Shown here: positions 15,494 through 23,880 of the stretch, piece by piece
Layout of the letters: each line of letters begins with the position of its first letter
Numbering within the stretch: the first letter of the stretch is position 1
Assembly (NCBI RefSeq): GCF_050717515.1
Contig: NZ_JBOITL010000019.1
Coordinates: 1 to 64,000 of the forward strand
Direction: 5' to 3'
DNA from: Clostridium_AD sp050717515
Lineage (GTDB): Bacteria; Bacillota; Clostridia; Clostridiales; Clostridiaceae
DNA: 64,000 nucleotides
Position numbers and translations under genes: made by a program
The notes under the pieces: generated by a model
Seen by the model: the letters and a program-made list of their open reading frames with translations, nothing else
The model's database searches: none
Told to the model about the DNA's origin: nothing

Positions 15494-15985
15494 GTGAACA
15501 ATCAAGAGCTAATGATTGTAAAACAAGCAATTATAAACGAGATAGAAGGGTATGAATTTTATAATATGGCAGCGAGCAATACTAATTCTACTGAAGTGAA
15601 AAACGCTTTTTTGGAGCTTGCGCAGGAAGAAATGCAACATGTAGTTTGGTTAAAAGATTTGTATAATAAAGTTAAAGATGATAATATGGTGGATTTTCAA
15701 TTGGCATTAATTCCAGAACCAACATCTCCAGCAATTTTTAAATGGGAGAATATTGATAGAAAGGATGCTAGCATTGCAGTATCTGTTTTTGGTATTGGAA
15801 TACAAATGGAAAAAGCATCAATAGAGTACTATGTAAAGGCTGCTAAAGAGACGGGGATTAAAGAAGCAAAGGAACTATTTAATATTTTAATTAAATGGGA
15901 AAAAATTCATTTAGATAAATTTTCATCGCAGTATCAGGAGCTAAAAGAAGAATGGTGGTCAGAACAAGGTTATGCACCATTTTAA
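15494..15985 (+). CDS. ferritin-like / rubrerythrin-type diiron protein
   Basis: 163 residues forming a four-helix ferritin-like domain. Candidate metal ligands are EIEGYEFY (about 16-23), EEMQHV (near 47), MEKASIEYY (about 107-115) and KWEKIH (near 138). The C-terminal rubredoxin domain of true rubrerythrins is missing, so it is the short form. Its role is likely peroxide reduction or iron handling in anaerobes. The start is GTG with GGAGGA upstream. The 284-bp gap before it is AT-rich, without a clear promoter pair. A strong terminator follows, and a 22-nt relic of the structured repeat lies in between. Confidence 0.75.
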   Translation: MNNQELMIVKQAIINEIEGYEFYNMAASNTNSTEVKNAFLELAQEEMQHVVWLKDLYNKVKDDNMVDFQLALIPEPTSPAIFKWENIDRKDASIAVSVFGIGIQMEKASIEYYVKAAKETGIKEAKELFNILIKWEKIHLDKFSSQYQELKEEWWSEQGYAPF

Positions 15986-15994
15986 CCACATTTA

Positions 15995-16016
15995 AGCACC
16001 ACAGGCGATGATTTAA
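15995..16016 (+). repeat. partial copy of the structured 3' hairpin motif
   Basis: AGCACCACAGGCGATGATTT matches the 3' hairpin of the element before thiN at all but a few positions and keeps the invariant GATGATTTA tail. The outer stem of the full copies is absent, and one hairpin pair is broken. It may be a relic or chance. Confidence 0.4.
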
Positions 16017-16023
16017 TTATGGA

Positions 16024-16068
16024 AATAAGGTATCTATGTTTAATAATCATAGATACCTTATTTTTTTT
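16024..16068 (+). terminator. terminator after ferritin-like gene
   Basis: A perfect 14-bp stem (16025-16038 with 16048-16061) and 9-nt loop, followed by eight T residues. Confidence 0.85.
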
Positions 16069-16134
16069 ATAATAAAATTAAAATTTTTATTTTTTAAATT
16101 GTTTTACTAAGCAAGGTTATAGAGTGAAAATCTG

Positions 16135-16320
16135 CTAAAAATAAATAAATATCATTTCATAACCATAGTAAAGTAATAACATAGCTAAAAAACCAACTAG
16201 AACCAAAAGGACTATAAGTTTATAATCGGCTTTTTTAGGCTTTGGAGTGAAAATATTAACAATGTTATTAAGTGGTTCATTAATTTCTTCATGGATTATT
16301 TCTTTTAAGTCATCATCCAT
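16135..16320 (-). CDS. small single-pass membrane protein
   Basis: 61 residues. The acidic N-terminal half (DDDLKEIIHEEINEPL) is followed by a proline/lysine linker and one membrane helix at about 35-57. GAGGTG precedes the ATG by 6 nt, which supports coding. Family and role are not recognised. It is monocistronic and lies on the opposite strand to its neighbours. Confidence 0.6.
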   Translation of the reverse strand: MDDDLKEIIHEEINEPLNNIVNIFTPKPKKADYKLIVLLVLVGFLAMLLLYYGYEMIFIYF

Positions 16321-16800
16321 TTAATACACCTCAATTACTTGTTTATATATATATATATTATCTACAGTCAAATTAATATTCCACAAATAAATAAATATTT
16401 TAATATAATGATAAAACCACCAATCTATTTAATAGAGCGGTGGTTTTGTATGGGGGGGATAGAAACAAACAAATAAAGGATTAATGCTATGAAAAGTTTA
16501 ATTAATATTACTTTAGTATATACTATGGAGAATTTATAAAAAGGTTACTATATTTTATATTATTTACAAAATAAATAAGTGAAATTTTGCCAATACATGT
16601 TAAGGCATCACCTGCGCAACTGTTCATCATCTTCGATGCTACAGTATTAACGAAAACTAAATTATAGGTGTGTTTTCTAGGTATAATAATTCTTACAATG
16701 AGAGAAAATAATAAAGTGTTTAATAACAAATTTATTAAGGTGAAATATTCAGACTTGGTTTAAAAATAAAACCTAAATTAATTTGAAGGGAGTTTTAAAG
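16321..16800. other. 480-bp AT-rich gap with one hairpin
   Basis: No convincing gene was found. AAAACCACC (16413-16421) pairs with GGTGGTTTT (16439-16447) and could terminate in either direction, though no gene abuts it. A 68-codon minus-strand frame at 16523-16729 lacks a ribosome site and is not called. The upstream edge holds a TA-repeat promoter-like region for the small minus-strand membrane gene. Confidence 0.5.
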
Positions 16801-16944
16801 ATGCCTGATCATCAACATGTTGGAGGGAGCAAAAATAGTAATATTAATGTTAAACGGGACAATATTAGTAAACCTAAAAAAAGTAAAGGAGATAAAAAAT
16901 CACCACCTTTGTATGAAAATTTCAATGGAAAAACTCTTGAATAG
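16801..16944 (+). CDS. very small hydrophilic protein
   Basis: 47 residues, Lys, Ser and Asn rich, with an N-terminal PDHQHVGG segment and a C-terminal PPLYENFNGKTLE segment. No membrane helix is present and it is probably disordered. GAAGGGAG lies 6 nt before the ATG, which supports translation. No family is recognised. It sits beside two other tiny genes (17055, 17227) in the same direction. A spore-core or coat role is conceivable for such peptides, but there is no direct evidence. Confidence 0.55.
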   Translation: MPDHQHVGGSKNSNINVKRDNISKPKKSKGDKKSPPLYENFNGKTLE

Positions 16945-17054
16945 ATAGTCAACTGGGAACTACCATAAGGGGATAGTGGTTTTCATCTAAAAATTTATAA
17001 GAGTGTAATAGCATTGCAGGGTATTCAAAATTCATTTAAAGGAGGGGAAACAAT

Positions 17055-17165
17055 ATGCAAAAGGGCAAAAAAAACGAATTAAATAGTCAAGAAGTTAATA
17101 TTGGGACTAAAAGAACAGATGCTAGTGATAAGCAGAAAGAGCAGAAGAAGGAAAGAAGAAATTAA
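17055..17165 (+). CDS. very small highly charged protein
   Basis: 36 residues, dominated by Lys, Glu, Asp and Gln, with a C-terminal KEQKKERRN tail; probably disordered. A strong AAAGGAGGGG ribosome site lies 7 nt before the ATG. The function is unknown. It lies between two other small plus-strand genes, with gaps of about 110 and 60 bp. Confidence 0.55.
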   Translation: MQKGKKNELNSQEVNIGTKRTDASDKQKEQKKERRN

Positions 17166-17226
17166 AATAAATTTTAACAATTAATATTAAGATGTACATC
17201 TGCATATATAAAAGGAGTGTGATTTG

Positions 17227-17427
17227 ATGTCAAACAAAACTGAGCAGTTTATAAATGAAGGTTATAAGATAATGAAGTTTGAACGTGATATCGATAGTGT
17301 TAATGGACAAGAGATAGGGAAGATTGAAGTTAAGGCGTTAGATGGTCATAGAGAATATATAACCTTAGATGATAATGGTGCAGATGATATAGAAAGGAAT
17401 TTATTTGAATATTTAAAAAATAAATAG
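17227..17427 (+). CDS. small hypothetical protein
   Basis: 66 residues from the ATG that has AAGGAG 9 nt upstream; the TTG one codon earlier is less likely. The sequence is acidic with a beta-type centre (EIGKIEVKALDG, REYITLDD) and a helical C-terminus. No signal peptide or membrane helix is present. Family is not recognised. A strong terminator follows 46 bp later, so it may be the last gene of a small unit with 16801 and 17055. Confidence 0.6.
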   Translation: MSNKTEQFINEGYKIMKFERDIDSVNGQEIGKIEVKALDGHREYITLDDNGADDIERNLFEYLKNK

Positions 17428-17472
17428 ATAGTATAGTAATACTGACATAATCATTATAATGGCAATGATGTA

Positions 17473-17516
17473 AATAAGATATGCTTGTAACATCAAGTAT
17501 ATCTTATTTTATTTTA
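17473..17516 (+). terminator. terminator with 15-bp stem
   Basis: 17473-17487 pairs with 17494-17508 with one wobble and a 6-nt loop, followed by a T-rich tail. Confidence 0.8.
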
Positions 17517-17648
17517 TTATCAGATACAAAGTTTTAAAATAAGAGATGTAATTGTTATAAATATATTGTAAAATAGAATATGTTTGTCCGAGAAAAACCC
17601 ATAAAATATATTATTAATCTTAAGACTAAATATTAGGAGGAATTTTAA

Positions 17649-18644
17649 ATGAAAAAAGTTGCGGTTATATTTAATGGCGGCACAATAGCTATGACGGTTG
17701 ATCCAAGAATAAAGGCTGCAATTCCGACTCTAAGTGGAGAAGAAATAATGTCTATGGTTACTGGAATTGAAAATTATGCACAAATAGAATCATATACTTT
17801 TTCAAGCTTACCAGGCCCTCATGTGACACCCGAACTCATGATGGAACTATCTAAATATATACAAAGTTTTCTGCTTCGAGAGGATATCTGTGGAGTTGTA
17901 GTGACCCATGGTACAGATTCACTTGAGGAAACAGCCTATCTATTACACTTAACTATAGATAATCCAAAGCCCGTAATTGTTACAGGTTCAATGAGGAATA
18001 GTTCAGAACTTGGGTATGATGGACCAGCAAATTTATCAGCCTCTATTTGTACTGCTATTTCAGAGGAGGCACGCAATAGGGGAGTACTCGTGTGTTTAAA
18101 TGATGAACTTAATTGTGCGGGTGAAGTCACTAAAGCTCATTCTATGCACCTAAATACTTTTCAGAGTCCAGAATTTGGTCCTATAGGGATTGTCGACAAT
18201 AATGAAGCAATCTTCTATAGAGATAGTTTGAAAAAAGAACATATATTAACAGAAAAAATAGAAACTAGAGTAGATTTAATAAAAGCTTGTGCTGGAATGG
18301 ATTCAAAATTAATTGATTTTTGTGTTCAGCAAGGTGCAAGAGGGCTTGTTATTGAAGCTATGGGAAGAGGGAATATTCCACCTAAAATGGCAGAAGGGGT
18401 AAAAATAGCTATAAAAAAGGGTGTGGCAGTAGTTATGGTATCTAGATGCTTCAAAGGAAGAGTATTAGATTCTTATGGGTATCCTGGTGGTGGAAAAGAA
18501 CTTAGAAACGCTGGCGTGATTTTTGGAGATAGCCTTCCAGGGCAAAAGGCTAGAATTAAACTTATGCTTGCACTTGCTAGCACCACAAACTTAGAAGAAA
18601 TTGAATGTATGTTTGAAAGAGGACGATATAAAAGCCGAATATAA
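17649..18644 (+). CDS. ansA: type I L-asparaginase
   Basis: 331 residues, typical of cytosolic type I asparaginases. The first active-site threonine is Thr12 in FNGGTIAMT. The second triad THGTDS gives Thr89 and Asp90, and Lys162 follows in GEVTKAHS. It hydrolyses L-asparagine to aspartate and ammonia. No signal peptide is present, supporting the cytosolic form. AGGAGG lies 9 nt before the ATG. It is a single gene with weak tandem terminators after it and before a purine permease. Confidence 0.9.
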   Translation: MKKVAVIFNGGTIAMTVDPRIKAAIPTLSGEEIMSMVTGIENYAQIESYTFSSLPGPHVTPELMMELSKYIQSFLLREDICGVVVTHGTDSLEETAYLLHLTIDNPKPVIVTGSMRNSSELGYDGPANLSASICTAISEEARNRGVLVCLNDELNCAGEVTKAHSMHLNTFQSPEFGPIGIVDNNEAIFYRDSLKKEHILTEKIETRVDLIKACAGMDSKLIDFCVQQGARGLVIEAMGRGNIPPKMAEGVKIAIKKGVAVVMVSRCFKGRVLDSYGYPGGGKELRNAGVIFGDSLPGQKARIKLMLALASTTNLEEIECMFERGRYKSRI

Positions 18645-18662
18645 CAAGAAGATTAAATTTAA

Positions 18663-18763
18663 ATATTCGTGATGACATTGACGAATATGTCTATTTTTGA
18701 TATTATGTTTGTGAAAAGAAAATATCCACTACGGTTTTAAAGAAGCCCTAGTGGTTTTATTTT
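18663..18763 (+). terminator. tandem weak terminators after asparaginase
   Basis: The first hairpin pairs ATATTCGT (18663-18670) with ACGAATAT (18681-18688), followed by TATTTTT. The second pairs CCACTA (18726-18731) with TAGTGG (18749-18754), followed by TTTTATTTT. No purine riboswitch consensus was found in the gap before the permease. Confidence 0.55.
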
Positions 18764-18958
18764 GTATTGCAAAAATAAACTAGATTTTCATACTTAACTA
18801 ATCCAGCCAAAATTTTAGTGATTTTAAGATTCTTGAATATGGAAAAGTTTTAAGGTATTTATGATAATGTAAGAAAAATGGAGGGATTATTCTATAAACG
18901 GAAGATAAAATTGTAATCATTATCCAAGCTATAATGAAATACAGAATAGGGGATAAAA

Positions 18959-20380
18959 ATGAAATCAATAAAAAACAAGGCCAATGATTCTATATTTGAA
19001 AAACTTTTCAAACTAAGAGAAAATAATACGTCAGTTAAAACAGAAATACTCGCGGGTATAACTACATTTATTACTATGGCATATATTATATTTGTAAACC
19101 CTAACATTCTCAAATTTGCTGGAATGAATCTACCTGGTATAAAGGGGGATGGGGCAGCAGCCTTTAATGCTCTAAATGATCCAGTTGTAGCATCAGTTTT
19201 TGCAGCTACATGTCTAGCAGCGGCAGTAGGTACTTTTGTAATGGCATTCTATGCTAATTTGCCATTTGCACAGGCGCCAGGCATGGGACTCAATGCATTT
19301 TTTACATATAGCGTATGTTTAACACTGGGATATACATGGCAACAAGCCCTAGCAGCAGTTCTTATATCTGGAATTTTATTTGTAATAATAACGCTTACCT
19401 CAATAAGAGAGAAAATAGTGGATGCCTTGCCACAAAATTTAAAACTTGCTATTTCAGGTGGTATTGGTCTGTTTATTGCACTTATAGGTTTTAAAAGTGG
19501 TGGTATCATAGTAGGGAGCAAAGAAACCTTAGTAACATTTGGTAACTTTACAACTCCAAGTGCAATAGTAACATTAATAGGTATAACTGTTACGGCAATA
19601 CTTATGGCTAGAAAAGTAAAGGGTTCTATCCTATTTGGAATCGTCATAAGTGCAATAGTAGGGATTCCTTTTGGAATTACTAAACTCTCAGGAATTCAAG
19701 TATTTAGTGCGCCACCATCTCTTGCACCTACATTTATGAAATTTGACTTTGTAGGTCTTTTAGGAGCTGGTTCCGGTAAAGGATTATTTGCAGCGATAAT
19801 GAGTGTAGTAATGGTTGTAATAACCTTTAGTTTAGTAGATTTGTTTGATACCATAGGAACCCTGGTAGGAACAGCAACAAAAGCTAACATGCTTGACGAA
19901 ACAGGTAGAGTGAAAAATATGAAAAAGGCATTGATGTCAGATGCAGTAGCTACTACGGCAGGAGCATTCATGGGAACAAGTACTGTGGTAACCTATGTTG
20001 AATCCACGGCAGGAGTTGCAGAGGGCGGAAGAACAGGACTTACATCAGCCACAGTGGGAGTATTGTTTTTGTGCTCATTATTCTTTAGTGGACTTGTAGG
20101 AATAGTACCAGCTGAGGCTACTGCTCCAGCACTTGTAATAGTTGGGGTGCTTATGATGAGTTCAGTAACTAAAATAGATTTTGAAGATTTTACAGAAGCA
20201 CTTCCTGCATTCTTTACTATAGCAATAATGCCTTTTAGCTATAGTATAGCAAATGGGATAGCAGCAGGGATTATTTTCTATCCAATAGTAAAAGTAGCAA
20301 CAGGAAAGCGGAAGGAAGTAAGTCCCATAGTTTATATTTTAGCAGTCTTATTTATTATTAGATTTATCATATTACCTTAA
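18959..20380 (+). CDS. NCS2-family purine permease (guanine/hypoxanthine/adenine type)
   Basis: 473 residues with about 12-14 membrane helices. The start TEILAGITTFITMAYIIFVNP, the PGMGLNAFFTYSV segment and SLVDLFDTIGTLVGTA are typical of the AzgA/PbuG branch of the NCS2 family, which imports nucleobases with protons. GGGGAT precedes the ATG. It is monocistronic with a strong terminator. The exact base carried cannot be told; hypoxanthine or guanine is likely by family. Confidence 0.88.
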   Translation: MKSIKNKANDSIFEKLFKLRENNTSVKTEILAGITTFITMAYIIFVNPNILKFAGMNLPGIKGDGAAAFNALNDPVVASVFAATCLAAAVGTFVMAFYANLPFAQAPGMGLNAFFTYSVCLTLGYTWQQALAAVLISGILFVIITLTSIREKIVDALPQNLKLAISGGIGLFIALIGFKSGGIIVGSKETLVTFGNFTTPSAIVTLIGITVTAILMARKVKGSILFGIVISAIVGIPFGITKLSGIQVFSAPPSLAPTFMKFDFVGLLGAGSGKGLFAAIMSVVMVVITFSLVDLFDTIGTLVGTATKANMLDETGRVKNMKKALMSDAVATTAGAFMGTSTVVTYVESTAGVAEGGRTGLTSATVGVLFLCSLFFSGLVGIVPAEATAPALVIVGVLMMSSVTKIDFEDFTEALPAFFTIAIMPFSYSIANGIAAGIIFYPIVKVATGKRKEVSPIVYILAVLFIIRFIILP

Positions 20381-20423
20381 GAGGTAATATATTTATACAC
20401 TACTTATTGATAGATAAACAATT

Positions 20424-20456
20424 AAGAAGAGTTTAAAATATACTCTTCTTTTTTTT
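20424..20456 (+). terminator. terminator of purine permease gene
   Basis: AAGAAGAGT (20424-20432) pairs exactly with ACTCTTCTT (20442-20450), ending in ten T residues. Confidence 0.85.
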
Positions 20457-20529
20457 ATAAATAAAAGTACTGTAACAAAGTTAGTGTCACCTGAATAACA
20501 TAATAAAAAATTGTATAAAGGGTGATATT

Positions 20530-21684
20530 ATGAAAATAAATAATAGACTATCCAATGTTAATGAATATCATTTTAAAAAAATTGAGGAAATGAAAAATGC
20601 AGCAATTCTCACCGGGAAAAAAATTATTGACCTCAGTATTGGAGATCCAGATTTAGAAGTTCATTCAAAAATTACCGATGCCCTAATATATGGATTGAAA
20701 GATTATAGGTATAATAATTATCCTCCTTATGATGGCATAATTGAACTTAAAAAAGCGGTTATGAAATACTACAAACAGGTTTATGATGTAAGTCTAGATT
20801 TGGATGAAGTAATAATTCTTATAGGCTCAAAAGAAGGTATAAGCAATATAATTCCAGCAGTATGTGATGTAGGAGATGGTGTAATAGTGCCAGAACCTGC
20901 GTACCCTGTTTATAACATTTGCTCTAAACTATGGGGCTGTATACCTTATACTGTACCTTTAACGCAAAGCAATGGATATATGCTAGATTTTAATACTATC
21001 CCTGAAGAGATAATTACTAATTGTAAACTTATTTTTATAAATTATCCCAATAATCCAACTGGTGCCGTAGCCAGTAGTGAGTTCTATAAGCGTATTATAA
21101 AGTTTTCTTATGATAATAATATTGTTTTATGCAATGATTCGGCATATAATGAGATAATTAAGGCGGATAAGAAAGCCATTAGTCTTATGCAGTATGATAT
21201 AAAAAGGCAATGTGTGGAGTTTGGAACACTATCTAAAACATACAATATGACAGGATATAGAATAGGATATGCTGTTGGTAATGCTAAAGTAATAAATGCT
21301 CTTTTAAAGGTGAAAAGTAATTGTGATTCTGGGCAATTTATTCCGGTGCAAAAGGCTGCAATTGCTGCTCTTAATTTAGAACGAGATTATGTTTACAATA
21401 TGAGAAAAGTATATGATGAAAGGCGAGAAGCTGCTAAAAGTGTTTTACTACAAAAAAACATTAATTTTTTCGATGCAGAGGGGACTTTTTATTTGTGGTG
21501 CAAAACACCTAAAAATTATACAACTAATGAGTTTTGTGAACAACTACTTACTAATAATGGAATTGTGGTTACGCCAGGGAATGCTTTTGGAAAACTTGGA
21601 TATGATTATTTCCGTATAGCACTTACAAAAGATAAGTTTATTATAGAAGAAGCTTTAAAATCTCTAAATAAATGTGGTGATTAG
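20530..21684 (+). CDS. class I/II PLP-dependent aminotransferase
   Basis: 384 residues of fold-type I. PNNPTG (about residues 176-181), NDSAYNEI with the cofactor Asp and Tyr, and SKTYNMTGYRIGY with the Schiff-base lysine near 237 are all present, as is the C-terminal FRIALT substrate arginine. It is closest in look to LL-diaminopimelate/aspartate-type aminotransferases, but lysine-pathway partners are absent, so the substrate is uncertain. The ATG follows a weak GGGTGAT site. It is transcribed alone; a weak hairpin with seven T residues lies at 21748-21786. Confidence 0.82.
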   Translation: MKINNRLSNVNEYHFKKIEEMKNAAILTGKKIIDLSIGDPDLEVHSKITDALIYGLKDYRYNNYPPYDGIIELKKAVMKYYKQVYDVSLDLDEVIILIGSKEGISNIIPAVCDVGDGVIVPEPAYPVYNICSKLWGCIPYTVPLTQSNGYMLDFNTIPEEIITNCKLIFINYPNNPTGAVASSEFYKRIIKFSYDNNIVLCNDSAYNEIIKADKKAISLMQYDIKRQCVEFGTLSKTYNMTGYRIGYAVGNAKVINALLKVKSNCDSGQFIPVQKAAIAALNLERDYVYNMRKVYDERREAAKSVLLQKNINFFDAEGTFYLWCKTPKNYTTNEFCEQLLTNNGIVVTPGNAFGKLGYDYFRIALTKDKFIIEEALKSLNKCGD

Positions 21685-21823
21685 TATTATTATTGGTATA
21701 ATATAAGTTATATAGGAAATATTTTATTATAAGTGTATACTATTTTTAAAATACAATAAATTACAAAATTACAGTATTTTTTTAATAAAAATCCTGATAA
21801 AAGTGACAACTTATAATTTTAAC

Positions 21824-21853
21824 TTGATATTGTAGTGATAGTTTATGTATAAT
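21824..21853 (+). promoter_or_regulatory. promoter of the yicC-remA-gmk operon
   Basis: TTGATA (21824-21829) and TATAAT (21848-21853) are separated by 18 bp and lie 39 bp before the yicC start. Confidence 0.65.
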
Positions 21854-21892
21854 TATAAGGGTTCACAATGAACATTGGAAGGATGCGTTGTT

Positions 21893-22771
21893 ATGATTAG
21901 GAGTATGACTGGGTTTGGGAGAGGGAACTGCGAAAAAGATGGTAAAGACTTTACCATTGAGATTAAAAGTGTTAATCATAGATATTTCGAAACCAATATA
22001 AGAATGCCTAGAGTATTAATATCTTTTGAGGATAAAATCCGAAAAATAATTGGTGAAAAAGTAAAAAGAGGAAAACTTGATGTATTTGTAACTCAAGGCA
22101 ATTATGATAAGGACGATGCTTTTGCTAATTTGAATGAAAAATTAGCTGAAAGTTATATGGAATGCTTTCGAGTTTTAAAAGATAAATATAATCTAGAAGG
22201 CGATATATCTGTTTCTCAAATAGCTAGATTACCTGAGGTAATAACTCTTAAACAAAAGGAAGAAGATATATCAGAAACCTTTGATGTGATTGAGCAATCA
22301 TTAAAAGAAGCCCTTGAAGCTCTTCTTTTTATGCGAGAAAGAGAAGGAGAAAAATTACTAGAGGATGTTATAATTAAATGTGATTTAATTAATGTGTTAG
22401 TCCAAAAGGTTAAGGAAAGATCGCCTTTTGTTTTTGATGAGTATAAAGCAAAACTAACCCAAAGACTAAATGCTCTAAATAAGGAAGTTGAATTTGATGA
22501 GAATAGAGTTGCCATGGAAGTTGCAATTTTTGTGGATAAAGCTGGAATTGATGAAGAAATTGTAAGATTAAATAGTCATATACAGCAAATGAGAGAAACG
22601 CTAATTTTAGATGAACCAATTGGAAGAAAACTTGACTTTATTATTCAAGAAATGAACAGAGAAACTAATACAATAGCATCAAAAGCTAATGATTTAGAAA
22701 TTTTAAATACAGTAATTAATATGAAAAGCGAAATAGAAAAAATCAGAGAACAAATACAAAACATAGAATAA
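21893..22771 (+). CDS. yicC: YicC/YloC-family endoribonuclease
   Basis: 292 residues from the ATG preceded by GGAAGG, usual for the family; an upstream in-frame start would place translation across the ribosome site. The N-terminal MTGFGRG and SVNHRYFE motifs and the C-terminal GRKLDFIIQEMNRETNTI and KANDLEI motifs are diagnostic. YicC-type proteins are RNases that act in stress and sRNA decay. It heads a conserved operon leading to remA, gmk and rpoZ, 13 nt before remA. Confidence 0.9.
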   Translation: MIRSMTGFGRGNCEKDGKDFTIEIKSVNHRYFETNIRMPRVLISFEDKIRKIIGEKVKRGKLDVFVTQGNYDKDDAFANLNEKLAESYMECFRVLKDKYNLEGDISVSQIARLPEVITLKQKEEDISETFDVIEQSLKEALEALLFMREREGEKLLEDVIIKCDLINVLVQKVKERSPFVFDEYKAKLTQRLNALNKEVEFDENRVAMEVAIFVDKAGIDEEIVRLNSHIQQMRETLILDEPIGRKLDFIIQEMNRETNTIASKANDLEILNTVINMKSEIEKIREQIQNIE

Positions 22772-22784
22772 CAGGAGGCGCGCA

Positions 22785-23057
22785 ATGAGTATAAAATTGA
22801 TAAACATAGGTTTTGGGAACATTGTATCAGCAAATAGATTGGTAGCCATAGTTAGCCCTGAATCAGCACCAATTAAAAGAATAATTCAAGAAGCAAGAGA
22901 TAGAGGCATGCTAATTGATGCTACTTATGGAAGAAGAACCAGAGCAGTTATTATCACTGATAGTGATCATGTTATTTTATCAGCTGTTCAACCTGAAACT
23001 GTTGCACACCGGTTATCTGTTAAAGATGAGGAACATATAGATGAGGTCGAGGAATAA
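22785..23057 (+). CDS. remA: RemA-family (DUF370) DNA-binding regulator
   Basis: 90 residues. INIGFGNIVSANRLVAIVSPESAPIK and the later TYGRRTRAVIITDSDHVILSA are typical of RemA/DUF370. In Bacillus, RemA activates biofilm-matrix genes by binding repeated DNA sites as an oligomer. AGGAGG precedes the ATG. The stop codon overlaps the gmk start by one base, showing translational coupling. Confidence 0.9.
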   Translation: MSIKLINIGFGNIVSANRLVAIVSPESAPIKRIIQEARDRGMLIDATYGRRTRAVIITDSDHVILSAVQPETVAHRLSVKDEEHIDEVEE

Positions 23058-23668
23058 TGATGAGTAAAGGGCAGCTCATTGTTATTTCAGGACCTTCCGG
23101 TGCTGGTAAAGGAACTGTATGCAAGGCAATTCTTGAAAAAAACAATTTCTGGGTTTCTGTGTCTGCTACCACAAGAAGTCCAAGAAATGATGAAATAGAA
23201 GGCATAAACTACTATTTCACAACCAAAGAAAAATTTCTGCAAAAAATCGAGAAAGATGATTTTCTTGAATATGCAGAAGTTTATGGGAATTATTATGGAA
23301 CACCTAAATCTGAAGTTTTAAAAGTATTAGATAGCGGTAGAGATGTAATACTTGAAATAGATATTCAAGGTGCTCTTAAGGTAAAAACAGCTTATCCAAA
23401 TGGTTTATTTATTTTTATTCTTCCTCCATCCATGGAGGAATTAAAAAATAGAATTACAAATAGGGGCAGTGAAACCCCAGAATCTTTAATTACTAGATTT
23501 ACATCAGCTCATAAAGAAATTAGTTTTGTATCAAAATATGATTATGCAGTTGTAAATGACACTGTAAATAGTGCCTGCGAGAAAATTCAAAGCATTATAA
23601 TTGCGGAAAGATGTAGAGTAGATAGAATGAATGGAGATTTTCTAAAGGAGGAAATTATTAATGAATAA
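23057..23668 (+). CDS. gmk: guanylate kinase
   Basis: 203 residues. The P-loop GPSGAGKGT lies at about 11-19, the GMP-binding STTRSPRNDE-type segment follows (here SATTRSPRNDEIEG), and the lid region and EIDIQGA complete the enzyme. It phosphorylates GMP to GDP in purine metabolism. Two adjacent ATG codons (23057, 23060) are possible starts. Its 3' end overlaps rpoZ by 8 bp. Confidence 0.95.
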   Translation: MMSKGQLIVISGPSGAGKGTVCKAILEKNNFWVSVSATTRSPRNDEIEGINYYFTTKEKFLQKIEKDDFLEYAEVYGNYYGTPKSEVLKVLDSGRDVILEIDIQGALKVKTAYPNGLFIFILPPSMEELKNRITNRGSETPESLITRFTSAHKEISFVSKYDYAVVNDTVNSACEKIQSIIIAERCRVDRMNGDFLKEEIINE

Positions 23669-23879
23669 TTCAATGATTAACCCATCAATAGTAAATTTAT
23701 TAGAAAGAGTTGACAACAGGTATTCTTTAGTTGTAGCAACATCAAAAAGGGCAAGACAAATAATAGAGGGTCAAAGTCCACTTGTACATGTGGATTCAAC
23801 GAAACCAGTTACTATAGCTATACATGAGATTTATGAAGGAGCTATTGTAGCTATTACAACACAAGAAGGAATAAAATAG
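23661..23879 (+). CDS. rpoZ: RNA polymerase omega subunit
   Basis: 72 residues. NPSIVNLLERVDNRYSLVVATSKRARQI is the conserved omega core that clamps the beta-prime C-terminus and helps enzyme assembly. AGGAGG lies inside the gmk 3' end, and the genes overlap by 8 bp. coaBC begins 2 bp after the stop. Confidence 0.93.
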   Translation: MNNSMINPSIVNLLERVDNRYSLVVATSKRARQIIEGQSPLVHVDSTKPVTIAIHEIYEGAIVAITTQEGIK

Positions 23880-23880
23880 T

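Noticed and set aside
16523..16729. 68-codon minus-strand frame
   Set aside because: No ribosome site, TTG start and no recognisable domain in an AT-rich gap.
18645..18958. Purine riboswitch before the NCS2 permease
   Set aside because: The conserved loop and junction bases (TATA, TTTCTACC, CCGTAAA) are not found; only weak hairpins are present.
22216..22515. Ser-rich minus-strand frame inside yicC
   Set aside because: It is a shadow of conserved YicC codons with no start signals.
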